A stretch of 64,000 bases of DNA from Isoetes taiwanensis (GCA_021234155.1 JAJEKV010000003.1:19638386-19702385), one strand, 5' to 3'. Positions 44,160-54,835 are shown, counted from the first letter of the stretch. The notes: a model not told the origin generated them from the sequence alone. Made by a program: numbers and translations.

Positions 44160-45257
44160 CTATTTATCTGTCCTCCATGCCAGTGAATCTTCGAAGTGTT
44201 GCACGACCTCCATCTCTGCTGCTTCTTGTAAAGCGAGTAACATATCGTTAGTTACTCGCTTGTCGGGGTCGAAGTCCGACAAAAGCTCCCGGACAAATCT
44301 CTGGAATGCAGCTCTGGGGATAAGAAATCCGTAACTCCGTTGGAAGTGTCGGATTTCTCGCAAGGCTTTCGCATACACTGAATTCTGGGATCTTTTTATG
44401 GGCTTCTGTGGGGGTTCCGGAAGCTCTGGTGGAGGTTTCAGCTGGAATATCTCGCGTGTCGGCCGCCCTCCCTCAATGTATTTTACCTTGTGTGTCTCGT
44501 AGTAGGCACTGTACTCGGTGTACATCTTCTTATATGCCGTGTAGTCTGCTAGCTCCTTCTTATATCTCCTCTCGGGCCCTAAGGTGTATGCGTCCCTGGT
44601 CGTTTTGTTCGACTTCCTTGCGGTTGCTTTGTCTGCATCTAACTTCCTCGCCTCTTGCCATTGCGGAAACGGTGGAGGCATTGGCGGGGGTAGTTCAATC
44701 TGGGGTTCTGCCGGGTCCGGTGGGGTTTGGCCCTCTTCTTGGGGTTCTTCTGGCTCGGGATGACAATTCTGGTTCTTCTGCGAGGGTTCTCCAGTTTCGA
44801 TGAATACTTCATCCAAGAAGTTCGGCGCATCACCTGAATCTCCCGACGACGATGAGGGTTGGTCGTCTTCGGGTCGTTCGCCGATGACGATGCCGACCGA
44901 TCTCCTTTTCTTCTTCTTTGGTGGCCCTTCCGTCATCACTCCCTTGCCCTTCCTGTCTTTTTCTTCCATGTTCTTCATTCTCTGTTCGCGCCATTGGTCT
45001 TCCTCGGCCTCCTCGGTTGCTTCCTGTGCTTTCTTCCTTGCCTTCTCCTCCCTCCTCTTGGCCTTTTCCTCTTTTCTCTTTGCCTTCTCTTCTTTCTTCC
45101 GCCTCTTCTCTAGATTTCGGTAGTATCTAGGTCGCCTCTCCATGTCGGCCTTCAGTTTCTCTTCGTCATCTTTGAGTTTCTGCTCGGCGGCGAGGACTTG
45201 GGCGCTGGGCTTATCATCGTTTTTTACCTTACGAGCGGTTTGCTTCGTCCTAGCCAT
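44160..45257 (-). CDS. Histone H3-like protein encoded by the retrotransposon (ORF1)
   Basis: A 365-residue intact frame, first ORF after the 5' LTR. I chose the ATG at 45257 because the product then begins MARTKQTARK, identical to the H3 tail through K9; the frame is open upstream. A Lys/Glu-rich helical region follows (about 24-105), then a basic cluster PPKKKKRR (112-119), acidic and proline-rich stretches (129-198), a second tail-like motif TARKS (212-216) and a Tyr/Lys-rich region. The C-terminus (about 297-361) is an H3 histone fold: 'ALREIRHFQRS', 'AFQRFVRELLSDF' and 'LALQEAAEMEVVQHFEDS' align with H3 alpha-N, helix 1 and helix 2. It stops before loop 2 and helix 3, so the fold is incomplete. 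Known H3 variants lack such a roughly 285-residue spacer. A nucleosome-mimicking or chromatin-targeting role is inference. Confidence 0.85.
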   Translation of the reverse strand: MARTKQTARKVKNDDKPSAQVLAAEQKLKDDEEKLKADMERRPRYYRNLEKRRKKEEKAKRKEEKAKRREEKARKKAQEATEEAEEDQWREQRMKNMEEKDRKGKGVMTEGPPKKKKRRSVGIVIGERPEDDQPSSSSGDSGDAPNFLDEVFIETGEPSQKNQNCHPEPEEPQEEGQTPPDPAEPQIELPPPMPPPFPQWQEARKLDADKATARKSNKTTRDAYTLGPERRYKKELADYTAYKKMYTEYSAYYETHKVKYIEGGRPTREIFQLKPPPELPEPPQKPIKRSQNSVYAKALREIRHFQRSYGFLIPRAAFQRFVRELLSDFDPDKRVTNDMLLALQEAAEMEVVQHFEDSLAWRTDK

Positions 45258-45475
45258 TATTTGACAGAGCTTGATTCGGATTAGGGCGCCCGAAGATCGC
45301 CTATTGGGAAGAGCTCGAAGAACAACTTGGCAAACCCTAAAAATGAGATCTAAGTCCACTAATTTATAGGGTCAAATTTTTAGGGTTTGGTCTAATTGGT
45401 TATTTCCTTGGTTTGTTGGTGAAGTCCTCCATATCCCGAATCGAAGCTGGGTCTTCTTCAACTATTTTCCCTCGA

Positions 45476-45547
45476 ACCCCTCTAAGCATGCGCGAGGAGG
45501 GTGTTAGGTCCAGACCTAACTATGCCCTGGCGCACCATTAGAGGTGT
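45476..45547 (-). other. RNA hairpin before ORF1 of copy 2 (a)
   Basis: 'acccctctaagcatgcgcg' against 'tggcgcaccattagaggtgt' forms the outer stem. The near-palindrome 'gttaggtccagacctaac' forms the tip. Confidence 0.85.
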
Positions 45548-45684
45548 TGCTCCAAATTGACTTTTACTTAATGTTTTTCTGTGTTTTAACATACAAATCT
45601 AGCTAATTCGAGCTTTTTAAATGGGATATTATCTTTTATTTTACAAGGCCTCCTAAGGCCGAGTTCTAGGGTTCATATGGGGTG

Positions 45685-45756
45685 ACCCCTCTAAGCATGC
45701 GCGAGAGACCAATTAGGTATGGACCTAACATGCTCCTGGCGCATCCTTGGAGGTGT
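45685..45756 (-). other. RNA hairpin before ORF1 of copy 2 (b)
   Basis: 'acccctctaagcatgcgcg' against 'tggcgcatccttggaggtgt', with an inner 'ttaggt'/'acctaa' stem around 'atgg'. Confidence 0.8.
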
Positions 45757-46006
45757 CGGCCGAAAAAGTGTCTAAAATTCAGTAGACTTTCTTAGGTTAC
45801 TTTTCTTCTATGTATTTCTTCTTAAATATGTTCTCTAATTATCTTAATTCTAGATAATTACTAACTCTATCCCGGGGAAAGAAAAAAAAATTTCCCACTA
45901 CTCGAGGTTCGTGCTTGGGCTTTTATCTCCAAGACTGAATGTCTAGATTAGTTAGTTCCTATAGGATTACAGTCAGTGCTCGATCTTGGTATGCCAAGAT
46001 CACCAT

Positions 46007-47570
46007 TGTGACGGCCCCAGCTCCTATACGATGCCCCGATCGTATACAAACTGGAGATCATCCCTCAAACCAGCATCTGCTTGCTGACATGAGGCCGTCC
46101 ACCTAACATCGGGCCCTTGTTGGTGGCCAAGAACCCAACGGGGAAGAATGGGCGTGTCATTCATCCCGTCTCCCTCGGGATCGATCTAGCTGCGGAAGCG
46201 TAAACACACATGAGCACATGACATCAATCAACAATAACATACCCACCTCGAAAGGTGGTCCACCATATCACAGTAGCTGCAACAACACATCAGTACATCA
46301 ACTTAACATGGGGAAATCCTACCCAGGCTCAGACTCTTGGGGAAAGACTGACGACTTGGGTCTCCGGATAACAATGCAGACAGAATTCATGGCAAATGGA
46401 TTTGGCTGGCATAGAAACATGGTCGTTGGATAGTCCACTCCATCCGCCCCTCCTGTGCATACTTTGCAGATAGGCTGAAAAGTATTAGAGCCTGACCGTA
46501 GCCTGCCGGGTTCATAGCCAAAGGGGCTACAACTGGGTTGCATCTCCCCAGTTTTCGATGAGGCAGGAGGAGATCACTCTCCTCCAGAAGGTTCATGCCA
46601 ATCACAGGCGAGCTAGAGAGCCACTGCTTGTATACGACTTGAACCCCTAGAAGGCGACGCATCATTCAAGAGGTGTCGAGCCCATACCCTGCCCGCACGC
46701 AGTGACAGGGTATTAGGCCTAGCCCACAATGTTCCTCGGCTGTCGCTACGCACCAGAGGAATCAACTGTGATCAGACAAGTCCTTCCTTGTTAGCCGGTC
46801 TAGCTCCGCCACCCACAGCCAGGCGGGCTCTTATGCACAGGCCGCATTAATTGGGAATTAATGGGCTAAACTATGATCATTCAATCTACTGGGCTCTGGG
46901 TCTCTACCCCCCTTCCCAATACACAAGAGTGGCGCATAGAATGTCAAAACATCATCACAACAGAACTGGAAATAATAGAATACATCTATTCTAATCTACC
47001 TAATCATACATGGTTAGGTTCCTTTGTTAGTGTCTATTATTCTTAGGCTGTAGGGGTCACCTATAGCTAAGAATGAATACGAATCCTATAGATTGAGAGC
47101 TGAAAACTCAGATCTAGCTATCGGATCAACCACTAACCTGCTTCTTGGCTGGCTCCCACTCCTCTGAAAGCGTCCATGCTGCTGGATCTTGAGACTGCTG
47201 GTCTTGGATCGAGCTACAACCTAGGAATTCCGGTTCCTCTGCTACCGTTCAGGCGAAAGGGCATCCAAAGCTGCTCCAATCCGACCTCTAGGGACTGGAA
47301 ACCGAAAAGGTTTCCCTTTTAGGGTTTATGCCCCTTTATCTCCACGAATTTAGGGCTGGTCCCTTTTGGTCAATGGGGCATTGCCACGTGGCAAAAAGAT
47401 ATTATATTCACATGTGGCCTTAACATGTGCAATATAATGGTTCACAGGGTCGTACCCTAGGGTACTACCCCTTTATGGTCGCTGTGTACATGTCGTCTGA
47501 GTCGACATGTACTAGTGACGTGTCAGTATAATATATATATTCATACCGTATATTATTCTGGAACGTCACA
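46007..47570 (-). repeat. 5' LTR of copy 2
   Basis: 1564 bp bounded by tgtgacg at 46007 and cgtcaca at 47570, a perfect 7-bp terminal inverted repeat. It is related along its length to the copy 1 LTRs (for example 'cgtaaacacacatgagcacatgacatcaa' corresponds to 'cgtaaacatacatgtcggtagcacatacatcaa'). The adjoining primer-site region (45980-46006) carries the inverted repeat gatcttgg/ccaagatc, so the Met-type site seen in copy 1 is not clear here. Confidence 0.8.
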
Positions 47571-49441
47571 AAGAGATTGTACCTAATAGTAGCAAAATAT
47601 GCTTATTCAACAATAACCACATTCAAACCAAATATGTTGCCTCAATAGCTTAAATATGATGCCTGCCTACCCCATGAACCCACAGTTGTTGCAAATAAAC
47701 ACTCTTTTCCTACTGTTGCAAATAAAAACTCTTTTTCTACTGTTCTTGGAGGACGTGCATCATCTATCAAAAGGACTTATTGAGTTTTCAATATCATGTT
47801 GAGTTAGTTGGTTATCATGCCTCGTACTTAGTCCCAATTTAAATGCGGGTTACAACATATAGTCATAATATAAAAGTCAATACCTCTTGTAAGGATGGAA
47901 TAACTGCACTTGGATCTTGTGATACCAATCTTTTAATGAAAAAGATAATATTTGCTTCCTTTATACATGGACGTATTCCTGCCTAATGCTTTCAAAGACA
48001 TCTCTGGAACATGAGAGAGTATAAACATGTGACTTCGAAGACCAAGAGATACCACCTGTACTTTGTTCACCTGCCGATTGCTTGGTTAAAGGAGCAGAAT
48101 TGCCAACTCCAGATAGATGATCCTGGTGAAGAGATGCAGCTGTTGCTCAAGACTATACGCTTGCCCTGCAACCATATGAAAGCCTTTTGACCTGTATTCT
48201 TCCTTTTCCTTCTTTGTAGCCTCCTGAGACTGAGAGACTGTTTCCGCTTCCCATGCATCATTTTGTTTTGGATCAACTTGACTTTCCTAGTTCTGCTGCA
48301 TTCATTGTTGATCTAGCAAGTGCCGCTTGCTACTTGACTGAGAGCCATCTACTATTTGATTCTGGTTGTTGTGCTGAAGCTGTGTTTGTTGGGGCAAATT
48401 CTGTTGCCTCTGATGGTGCTGCTGCTGCCACTAGCTGCTTCAAACATAAACTCATTAGTTAGTATCACTTGAATAGAAAAAATTAACAGCAAAGAATGAA
48501 TGAGAAAAAATCACATGCAATTGGTCAGGCTTTTCCCATAATTGGGGTTCCTCCAGTATCTTTTACTCCTCCAATAAATTCAGACCGTGGAACTTCTCCA
48601 TTATGCATATGAAATTCAATCGATATCATGGTCAGTTGACATCAGGGACTTTGTATCACAAGCACTAGTCAGCAAAGTCTCTGAAAACATCCTTTAAACC
48701 TTCATTCGATCATACAAATTTGTCAGCTCTTGCCACTGCTCGGAACTCACAGCTGGCTGCCAAAAGACAATAACTATCGAAGTGCAAACCTGAAAGTGCA
48801 AACCTGACAATGCCGCTGCACTTGGTGGGATCAGAGGAAATACCCAAGGGGTTATTTAACTAAGTTAAAGGTTAACAATGAAAGGCAAGGCTAAGGTAAA
48901 GGTTAAATACGTTACTATTAACAAACACCAAAATTAAAAGGCTAAAAGATGATCTGGATAAGAAAATTTCCCTTTTCTTATATTCATATTTTATGATTTT
49001 CAAGAGGGATCCAATGGTACCAATTTCAGGAAATTCAAACAGCATACAACATTGCCCTTTTGAGCAGATCTAAATGGTTCTGGATAAGCTTATCACCAAG
49101 ACATGAAAGCCAAATGTAGAAGAAAAATGGAGACCTCAAATGCCATATTTATTATATATCATTTTGTCAGCACTCCGAATTTCAATGAGAAAAAGTTCCC
49201 ATGAAAAACAATAACACCATAGCAGTTTTTTGCAACAGACTAAATCACATGGGGTTCATATTTTTGACAAGGAAAAGATATGTCGTCTTATCTACAAAAT
49301 TAACTCATTTTCCTAAAATGACAGATTCTCATTGGCAGACTTGCTCAATAAAATTCTGCCAATAAATCACTAGACTATTCATGTAGAGATTGGTCTAGAA
49401 TAGAAACATGGATAGTAACCTCAAAATGATGAGCCATTTAC
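47571..49441 (-). other. Unrecognised exon-like remnants (minus strand)
   Basis: Several coherent minus-strand patches lie downstream of the DNAJC8-like exons: 'VSSEQWQELTNLYDRMK' (about 48710-48765), 'NGEVPRSEFIGGVKDTGG' (about 48535-48610), a Gln-rich run (about 48330-48425) and 'HHLSGVGNSAPLTKQ' (about 48070-48120). They are separated by stops and frame changes. They could be 3' exons of a neighbouring or fused gene in decay. No family is assigned. Confidence 0.3.
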
Positions 49442-50747
49442 CCTGTTTTCTCTTGTGCCTTCCCACTTTTGTTCATCTTCGCGTTTCCTTTTCCACATTT
49501 CTCGGGCTTCTAAGTCTGCCTTCTTCTTCTGATATCTGAAAGAGTATGCAAATGGATTTGATTTAAACATCAAACGAAAAAATATATGCATTTCATGTTC
49601 ATAGAAAATGGAACTTTAAATACTTTACCCGCATCTGCATTTTACGTCTCCTCCATTCTTGATCAGTTAGTATCTTCCGAACTCTTTCCTTCCATTCCTG
49701 TTTAAATTCTTCTGAATTCTCATATTGAGTTTCAAATCTACCCTGCAACAAGTATGATAATAATAATGTTTTAGCAATTGTGATGCCACAACCATCTTGC
49801 AATAAAACGAGATAGAGAATATTAATTCTCCTCATCGACAATTGATCTGATCTTTGAAGCATTATCCCTTTTTAGCTCTTTCTTCCTTTCTGCTCGTAAC
49901 TCATCAGCGAAAAAGAATATGAATAAAGAACCTAGTTCTTATAACTGATCCTCCCACTTAATTCGTTACACCATGTGTACCTTTTGCAATGTTTATCTGA
50001 GTGATAATGTAACTTCTTTCTTCGGGATCTAAAAGCAGCTGCTGAACCTTTGCTAATGCTGAAGGGTCATATACTTGAATCAGTAAAACCATAGTGATGT
50101 AAAGCAGCATATTTCCTAAATTACAAATACTCTTTAAATTCAAAACAAGGCTACTAAAGGTTAAACATTGAGCTAATCAAGTCTGCCTCCTAACATCTGG
50201 ATCCCATAAACAAGTTGGAGTGACCCAGTAAATCAGATCACCATGGTCATAGCCTGAACACCTTGGATTGTCCTAATGTCTCACTCTCAAAACTATGCTA
50301 ACAAATGGCAACCATAGAAAATATGATTATAGTTAAGTTGGCATTGGAGAAAGATCAAAAGCATGGATCATTTCTAAGTCCATCTTGCAATATGAGTACT
50401 TTTTCCATGGTCCAAATGGGCGTGACATTTGAAGTGCAGGGTTTGTCTTTGGTGGTTTCAATGGTTTGCCAATCACTTGCAGCTTGTCTTTATATTAACT
50501 CTACTACATAGTTGAGCGATATAATATATACCTGCAAAAGCTTCTTTGGCGTTTGGATGTTTGCACTTATCTGGATGAACCAAGAGCGAAAGCTGGCATA
50601 GAGAATGTCAGCTATCATACAAAATATGTCAAGACAACCCAAGAACTGAAATCAACCTTTCTGTACTGTCGCTTAACTTCATCTTGTGTAGAATCAAATG
50701 GCAAATTAAGGTGTTCGAATGGATTTAGCTTGAAACAAGCAAGCACC
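49442..50747 (-). pseudogene. DNAJC8-like J-domain protein gene, broken
   Basis: Six exons can be traced on the minus strand: 50747-50657 ('FKLNPFEHLNLPFDS', J-domain helix I-II), 50592-50532 ('LSLLVHPDKCKHPNAKEAF', with the essential HPD), 50058-49981 ('LAKVQQLLLDPEERSYI'), about 49900-49831 ('LRAERKKELKRDNASKI'), 49742-49629 ('EEFKQEWKERVRKIL', 'DQEWRRRKMQMR') and 49535-49442 ('REMWKRKRE..WEGTRENR'). The family is the spliceosome-associated DNAJC8/SPF31 group. Defects: the fourth exon lacks AG and GT at its borders (ctg at the acceptor, gag|ga at the donor), the sixth exon contains a frame shift after 'ISEEEGRL', and no first exon or last exon is found. The copia fragment lies just 5' of it. 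Confidence 0.8.
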
Positions 50748-51162
50748 CTAAAAAAATTATAGACGTAAGTACTTCCATATCTTTCCAAGTTAAGTGCATG
50801 CCTACTGGATAAAATGCTCATGCATCGCCAATGTGGGGATGGACAGTACATAAAAAAGACTCGTTGCTTGGCAGAGAAAAATGACTATCAGGATGTCTTA
50901 TGACGCACGAACCAGCCATATTGATATGCAGAGTCCTAGATTCTAAGAAAAAACAGAACTTGGTAATTGCAAAAATTTGGATAAGCGTCGAGAGTGCACG
51001 AAAAAAAAAAAGGCCTCTCCGGTTAGCCGGTTTTGAGAGCGGCTGCCCACCAACAGAAGTGACCGAGAGTTTACAGCAGAAGTGACCAAGAGTTTACAGC
51101 CAATCATAAGTTTTGAGCAGTCACCAGCATATCCTAGGAATATTCTAGCATATACCTAGGAT

Positions 51163-52400
51163 ATGCCAAAAGCCCCACATAAACAAGGGTTTGCCCCCCT
51201 AGGGGCAACCCAAAAAGGAAGAGATTATGATGAAACCTACTCTCCTATAGTGAAACTTACAAGCATTAGAGTTTTGCTAGCTATGGCCAATGCTATGAAT
51301 TTAGAGCTACATCACATGGACGTAAAAACTGCATTTTTAAATGCTACTCTTGAGGAGGAGGCTTATATGAAACAGGCTCCAGGATATTCACATGGAAAGG
51401 ATATGGTCTGGAAGCTTAACAGGGTTGTCTATGGGTTGAAACAGTCACCAAGAGAATGGTACTTATGTATAAATTATTTCTTACGAGAACAGGGCTTTGA
51501 AAAATTGCAAAATGATGGGAATCTTTATAGGTTTGAGCAAAATGGAGAATATTGCATTATTGCACTCTATGTAGATGATTGTATTATGGTTGCAAGCTCT
51601 TTGAAAATTCTGAACATATGCAAAGGTATTTTAAAATCCAGGTTTCAAATGTCAGACCTAGGTGAGCTCAAAAAGTTTCTTGGGATTGAGGTTGTCAGAA
51701 ACAGAGAGTTGAAATGGATAAAGTTGCATCAAAGTGCACATATAGAAAATATGCTGAAAAGGTTCAAGCTAACTGAAGCCAAACCATCAAAGATTCCTAT
51801 AATAGCTAGACATAGACTGACAGAAGGACATGATGTTACTAATGATGAGGTTATTGAAATGCAAAATGTACCTTATAGAGACTTGGTTGGGTGCCTATTG
51901 TTTCTGGCAAACAGTACTCGGCCTGACATAGCCTACGCAGTCAACATTTTGAGCAGGAGAAACCATGATGCTACCAAAGAACATTGGGAGGCAGCTAAAC
52001 GAGTTCTTAAATATCTAAAGGGAACTCAAACTCATGGTATATGCTTTGACTCAGAAAATCTAACGATGATGTGTTATAGTGATGCAGATTGGGGAGGAGA
52101 TCTGCACACTAGAAAATCAACTTCTGGCTATGCAGTATACTTAGGAGGAGGTGTGATAACCTGGAGATGCAAAAAACAAGCAGCAGTGGCAATGAGCTTA
52201 GCTGAAGCAGAATATGCTGCATCCTCTCTGGTTGCCAAAGAATTAGTGTGGTTGAGAAGGTTACTGAATGAATTAGGATGTATCCAACAAGCACCTACAG
52301 AAATCTGGACTAACAGTCAGAGTTGTATAGCAATAGTTAAGAATCCAGTATATCATGATAGAACCAAGCACATTGAGCTAAACATGCATAATTGTAGAAA
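51163..52400 (+). pseudogene. Truncated Ty1/copia pol (reverse transcriptase and RNase H)
   Basis: A single long open frame covers the end of the copia polyprotein. Reverse transcriptase: 'DYDETYSPIVKLTSIR', 'DVKTAFLNATLEEEAYM', 'VYGLKQSPREW' and the catalytic 'LYVDDCI' at about 51565-51590. RNase H: 'CYSDADWGGD' near 52075, 'SLAEAEYAA' near 52198, 'DRTKHIELN' near 52380. The start ATG at 51163 is only the first in the remnant; capsid, protease and integrase are absent. After 'TKHIE' the frame runs into unrelated sequence. The frame is otherwise intact, so the truncated insertion is probably younger than the gypsy copies. Confidence 0.9.
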
Positions 52401-53368
52401 AAGGAAAGGGGCTAAGTGTCGGAACAGTGAGGAACCTCCGACCGACCACCAGGATAGAGCGGATACAACCCGCTGGCTGGTGTTCTATTTCCACATTCGA
52501 GTTTTGGTGCACCAAAAACTGAGGGTTCATAATTTGACCCACTATTAAAGGTGGGACAGTGGAATCCACAATGTGTACAGCTCAAAGTTGTTAATAGCAA
52601 AGCATTCTCGCATGGCCACGAAGCCAAGTATAAGCGGGGTGCCGGTACAAAAAAAAAACAAGAAAAGTCCTTAGAAAGGGCTACATTGTATCAGCGTGTT
52701 GCGCTAGTAGCACCCTATGGGAGCTCGCCCATGCTACATCAGTCCAGGGGCCTTAGGGCACAAGGGACAATAATTCTATTCTATTCTATTCTATTTGAAT
52801 AGCATACATCTTGAGTTATAGATTCGATTGTTTCAAAACCCTTTTCCGTTTCTTCTATATTTCAAAGGAAATAAAAATTCAGAAGAGGATTGATAATCTG
52901 GCCAAGTGGTAATTGCGTTCCACCATCAATCATTCAAGGCCAGGAAGCTTCAAAAATGTATACTTAAATTAAGCTATTCAACAAGAAATTGAATGCAATT
53001 ATTTGTATTCTAATTGCTAGCAAAACATAGCCAAACTTGTATCTTGCTCTAAACTGCAGCTAACTCCTGACACGTCTGAGTAGAAAATAAGAAACTAGCT
53101 GAAAGAAAGAAATGCATAATTTGTATAGTTCTATTAAAAAAAGCAAGATTTTATGCATAAGGAACGAAACACAATCAGACAATAAACATAAGGTAATTAA
53201 CCTACACAACACACGTGATCTGTATAACAATCTGCAAGGTCTGGACATAGATGGTCAGCCAAGACAGGAATTAGATCAATCCCATAAAAAATTATAAAGA
53301 AATATAAATTCCTAGCAAAATGTAGGTCTTGACGTTTTGTGCAGTCTTCAGGAGGTAACACGTATGTT
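52401..53368. other. Unassigned DNA with a possible LINE/SINE tail
   Basis: No gene. At 52690-52800 'cagtccaggggccttagggcac' is followed by a pentanucleotide tail (attct)n, which resembles the 3' end of a non-LTR retroposon on the plus strand. The rest is AT-rich. The last three bases, gtt (53366-53368), are the left target duplication of the CACTA element. Confidence 0.4.
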
Positions 53369-53859
53369 CACTAATAGAATTGAGGGGGGTTTGATACGCT
53401 CTTATAGTAATACTTCAGAATTTTGAAACGCAAATGTAGTTATTGCGCGCAACAAACAACAAAATTCATTTCTTGAAATGCGTTATAAAATTTAACCTTT
53501 GTAATGCGTTACAACTAAAAACTGTTACAAATGTGAAACGCATTTCAAAATAAACATTTGAAATGGGTTACAATTAATCTGAAGTGCGTTACAATTAAAA
53601 GCTCTGAAACGCGTTTCAACATAGATATTGAAATGCATTATAACTAACCCTTGCGTTACAGGATTGTCTCCGAAAACTAAATCGATTCTTGGCGCCCAGT
53701 TGCCGCCTATATTCAAACGGGGGGAAGGTAGCAGCGGGTTCATCAGACGCCCGCAATAGGTGCTTGAGGAGGGGGGCACGATCCAGCGTGCCAGTAGGCG
53801 GGGAAGATTCTAGGTGATTTCACGCTTTGCATTTCCTTTACAAAGAGGCCTCCGATAGC

Positions 53860-54070
53860 GTTTTTTTCCCTGTGAATATTTATACTCCCTTTAAGATTTC
53901 ATCTTTCAAGTACAACAATAACGTTTTGTGTCATGTTACAGGGAACAATTCAGATGAATATACAAGGAGGATCATCCCGACGTCAAAGGTATTGCTGCTG
54001 TAATATCTATACTTCAAAACCAGTAGTTCTGAATGATATTTTGAAATACGATGTGGTTTTTGTCTAGGTT
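53860..54070 (+). repeat. Internal direct repeat B of the CACTA element, copy 1
   Basis: About 200 bp nearly identical to 55578-55785, including 'acaattcagatgaatataca' and 'ttctgaatgatattttgaaa'. Both copies contain splice-like borders (ttacag|... and ...|gta), so an exon of a captured or ancestral gene may be included. Confidence 0.75.
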
Positions 54071-54187
54071 CCTTTAGTCGCTGAAGATCCAGGCATGGAG
54101 CAATCGACCTTCAAAGAACAGGAGGTAAATCGAATGTGTCATTTATATTAGAGCAGAGTGAGCAGCATGCAGCAGACTTAGGTTATC

Positions 54188-54600
54188 TTGTATTTTGCCT
54201 TCAGAACGACCATGGAGCAGGAACTAGGTAAGATTTGTCTTCAATGCCCAGCATATGATCAAATTCGGACACGATATGCTGAGTTGGTCAGGCCTGGCCA
54301 GCCATTACATGTGACATTGAGCACAGCATCCGTACGGGTGCTGGGATCATATCTTCAGGAGGTTATGGACATGCGAGATCAGCTATGTCCTCGGGCACAC
54401 ACTTGACATGTATATAAACATTGATGTATACTTGTACAGTTTGACAGCATTCTTATTACTGCCACGGTTTTTCCCTCGAAAACCCTTCGGGGCGGGGGTT
54501 TTTTAACCCGGACAGTAATAAGTTTGTTGCGCTCCTTATGGGTCCCATAGACCGATTGGCCTCAGTGGACGATAAAAAATCATTCTCATTCTAATTCTTT
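54188..54600 (+). mobile_element. LINE-like ORF2 terminus and 3' tail
   Basis: A frame ending at 54406 encodes 'ICLQCPAYDQIRTRYAEL' and 'VLGSYLQEVMDMRDQL'. The pattern C.QCPAYD.IR.RY followed by 'LG.YL' resembles the end of non-LTR retrotransposon ORF2 proteins. A tail with 'gaccgattggcctcagtgga' and 'cgataaaaaatcattctcat' follows. Only the 3' end is present, as in 5'-truncated LINE copies. It sits inside the CACTA element. Confidence 0.5.
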
Positions 54601-54699
54601 TGCGTTCTTGATTTTTACTTTCCTAAACATGTGCTTCTGAATGGAATATCCACTAGATTTTTTAACTTGAGTCTTGAATAAAGGAAACATAAATATTGC

Positions 54700-54835
54700 C
54701 ACTATACGCCACTGCAAGTAATAACCATATTATATGGTAATTAAGAACGGTAGCATGTTTCAGGAGACTGTCAAATATCCTAAGATTTTTCCACAAGCAC
54801 ATCTACAATAGTCTTCTTCCTATAGGATACATGAT
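54700..54835 (+). repeat. Internal direct repeat A of the CACTA element, copy 1
   Basis: 'ttatatggtaattaagaac' and 'gactgtcaaatatcctaag' recur at 55456-55580 in the same orientation and, with repeat B, show a segmental duplication within the element. Confidence 0.75.

Larger units (their letters stand above)
29345..47570 (-). mobile_element. Second member of the H3-carrying gypsy family (copy 2), 3' truncated and interrupted
   Basis: In transcription order: 5' LTR (47570-46007), hairpin pair, H3-like ORF1 (45257-44160), hairpin pair, ORF2 (43425-41071, split by a MITE), small gag-like ORF (40930-40640), a foreign plus-strand element (40270-33419), then pol (33418-29345). Nucleotide similarity to copy 1 resumes on both sides of the foreign element: 33300-33418 matches about 11200-11330, and 40290-40450 matches about 11350-11480. 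No 3' LTR is found; similarity to copy 1 fades near 29345. The LTR and hairpin sequences differ enough from copy 1 to indicate another subfamily. Confidence 0.8.

Noticed and set aside
44408..45130. Plus-strand frames rich in Phe, Leu and Ser opposite the H3-like ORF
   Set aside because: They are antisense shadows of the Lys/Glu-rich coding strand.
41071..45257. Integrated large DNA virus carrying histone genes
   Set aside because: The ORFs lie between LTRs and a gypsy pol of the same orientation, and the same layout recurs in copy 1, so a retrotransposon explains the data better.
43726..45756. Hairpin repeats as a CRISPR-like array
   Set aside because: Only four units, irregular spacing, eukaryotic context, and the units flank retrotransposon ORFs.
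48253..48462. Plus-strand 69-codon ORF
   Set aside because: The minus strand gives a more plausible Gln-rich reading; the plus frame lacks any recognisable motif.
52415..52620. 3' LTR of the copia element starting at 'tgtcggaacag'
   Set aside because: The usual C-terminal residues after TKHIE are missing, no second LTR copy is present, and the end could not be defined.
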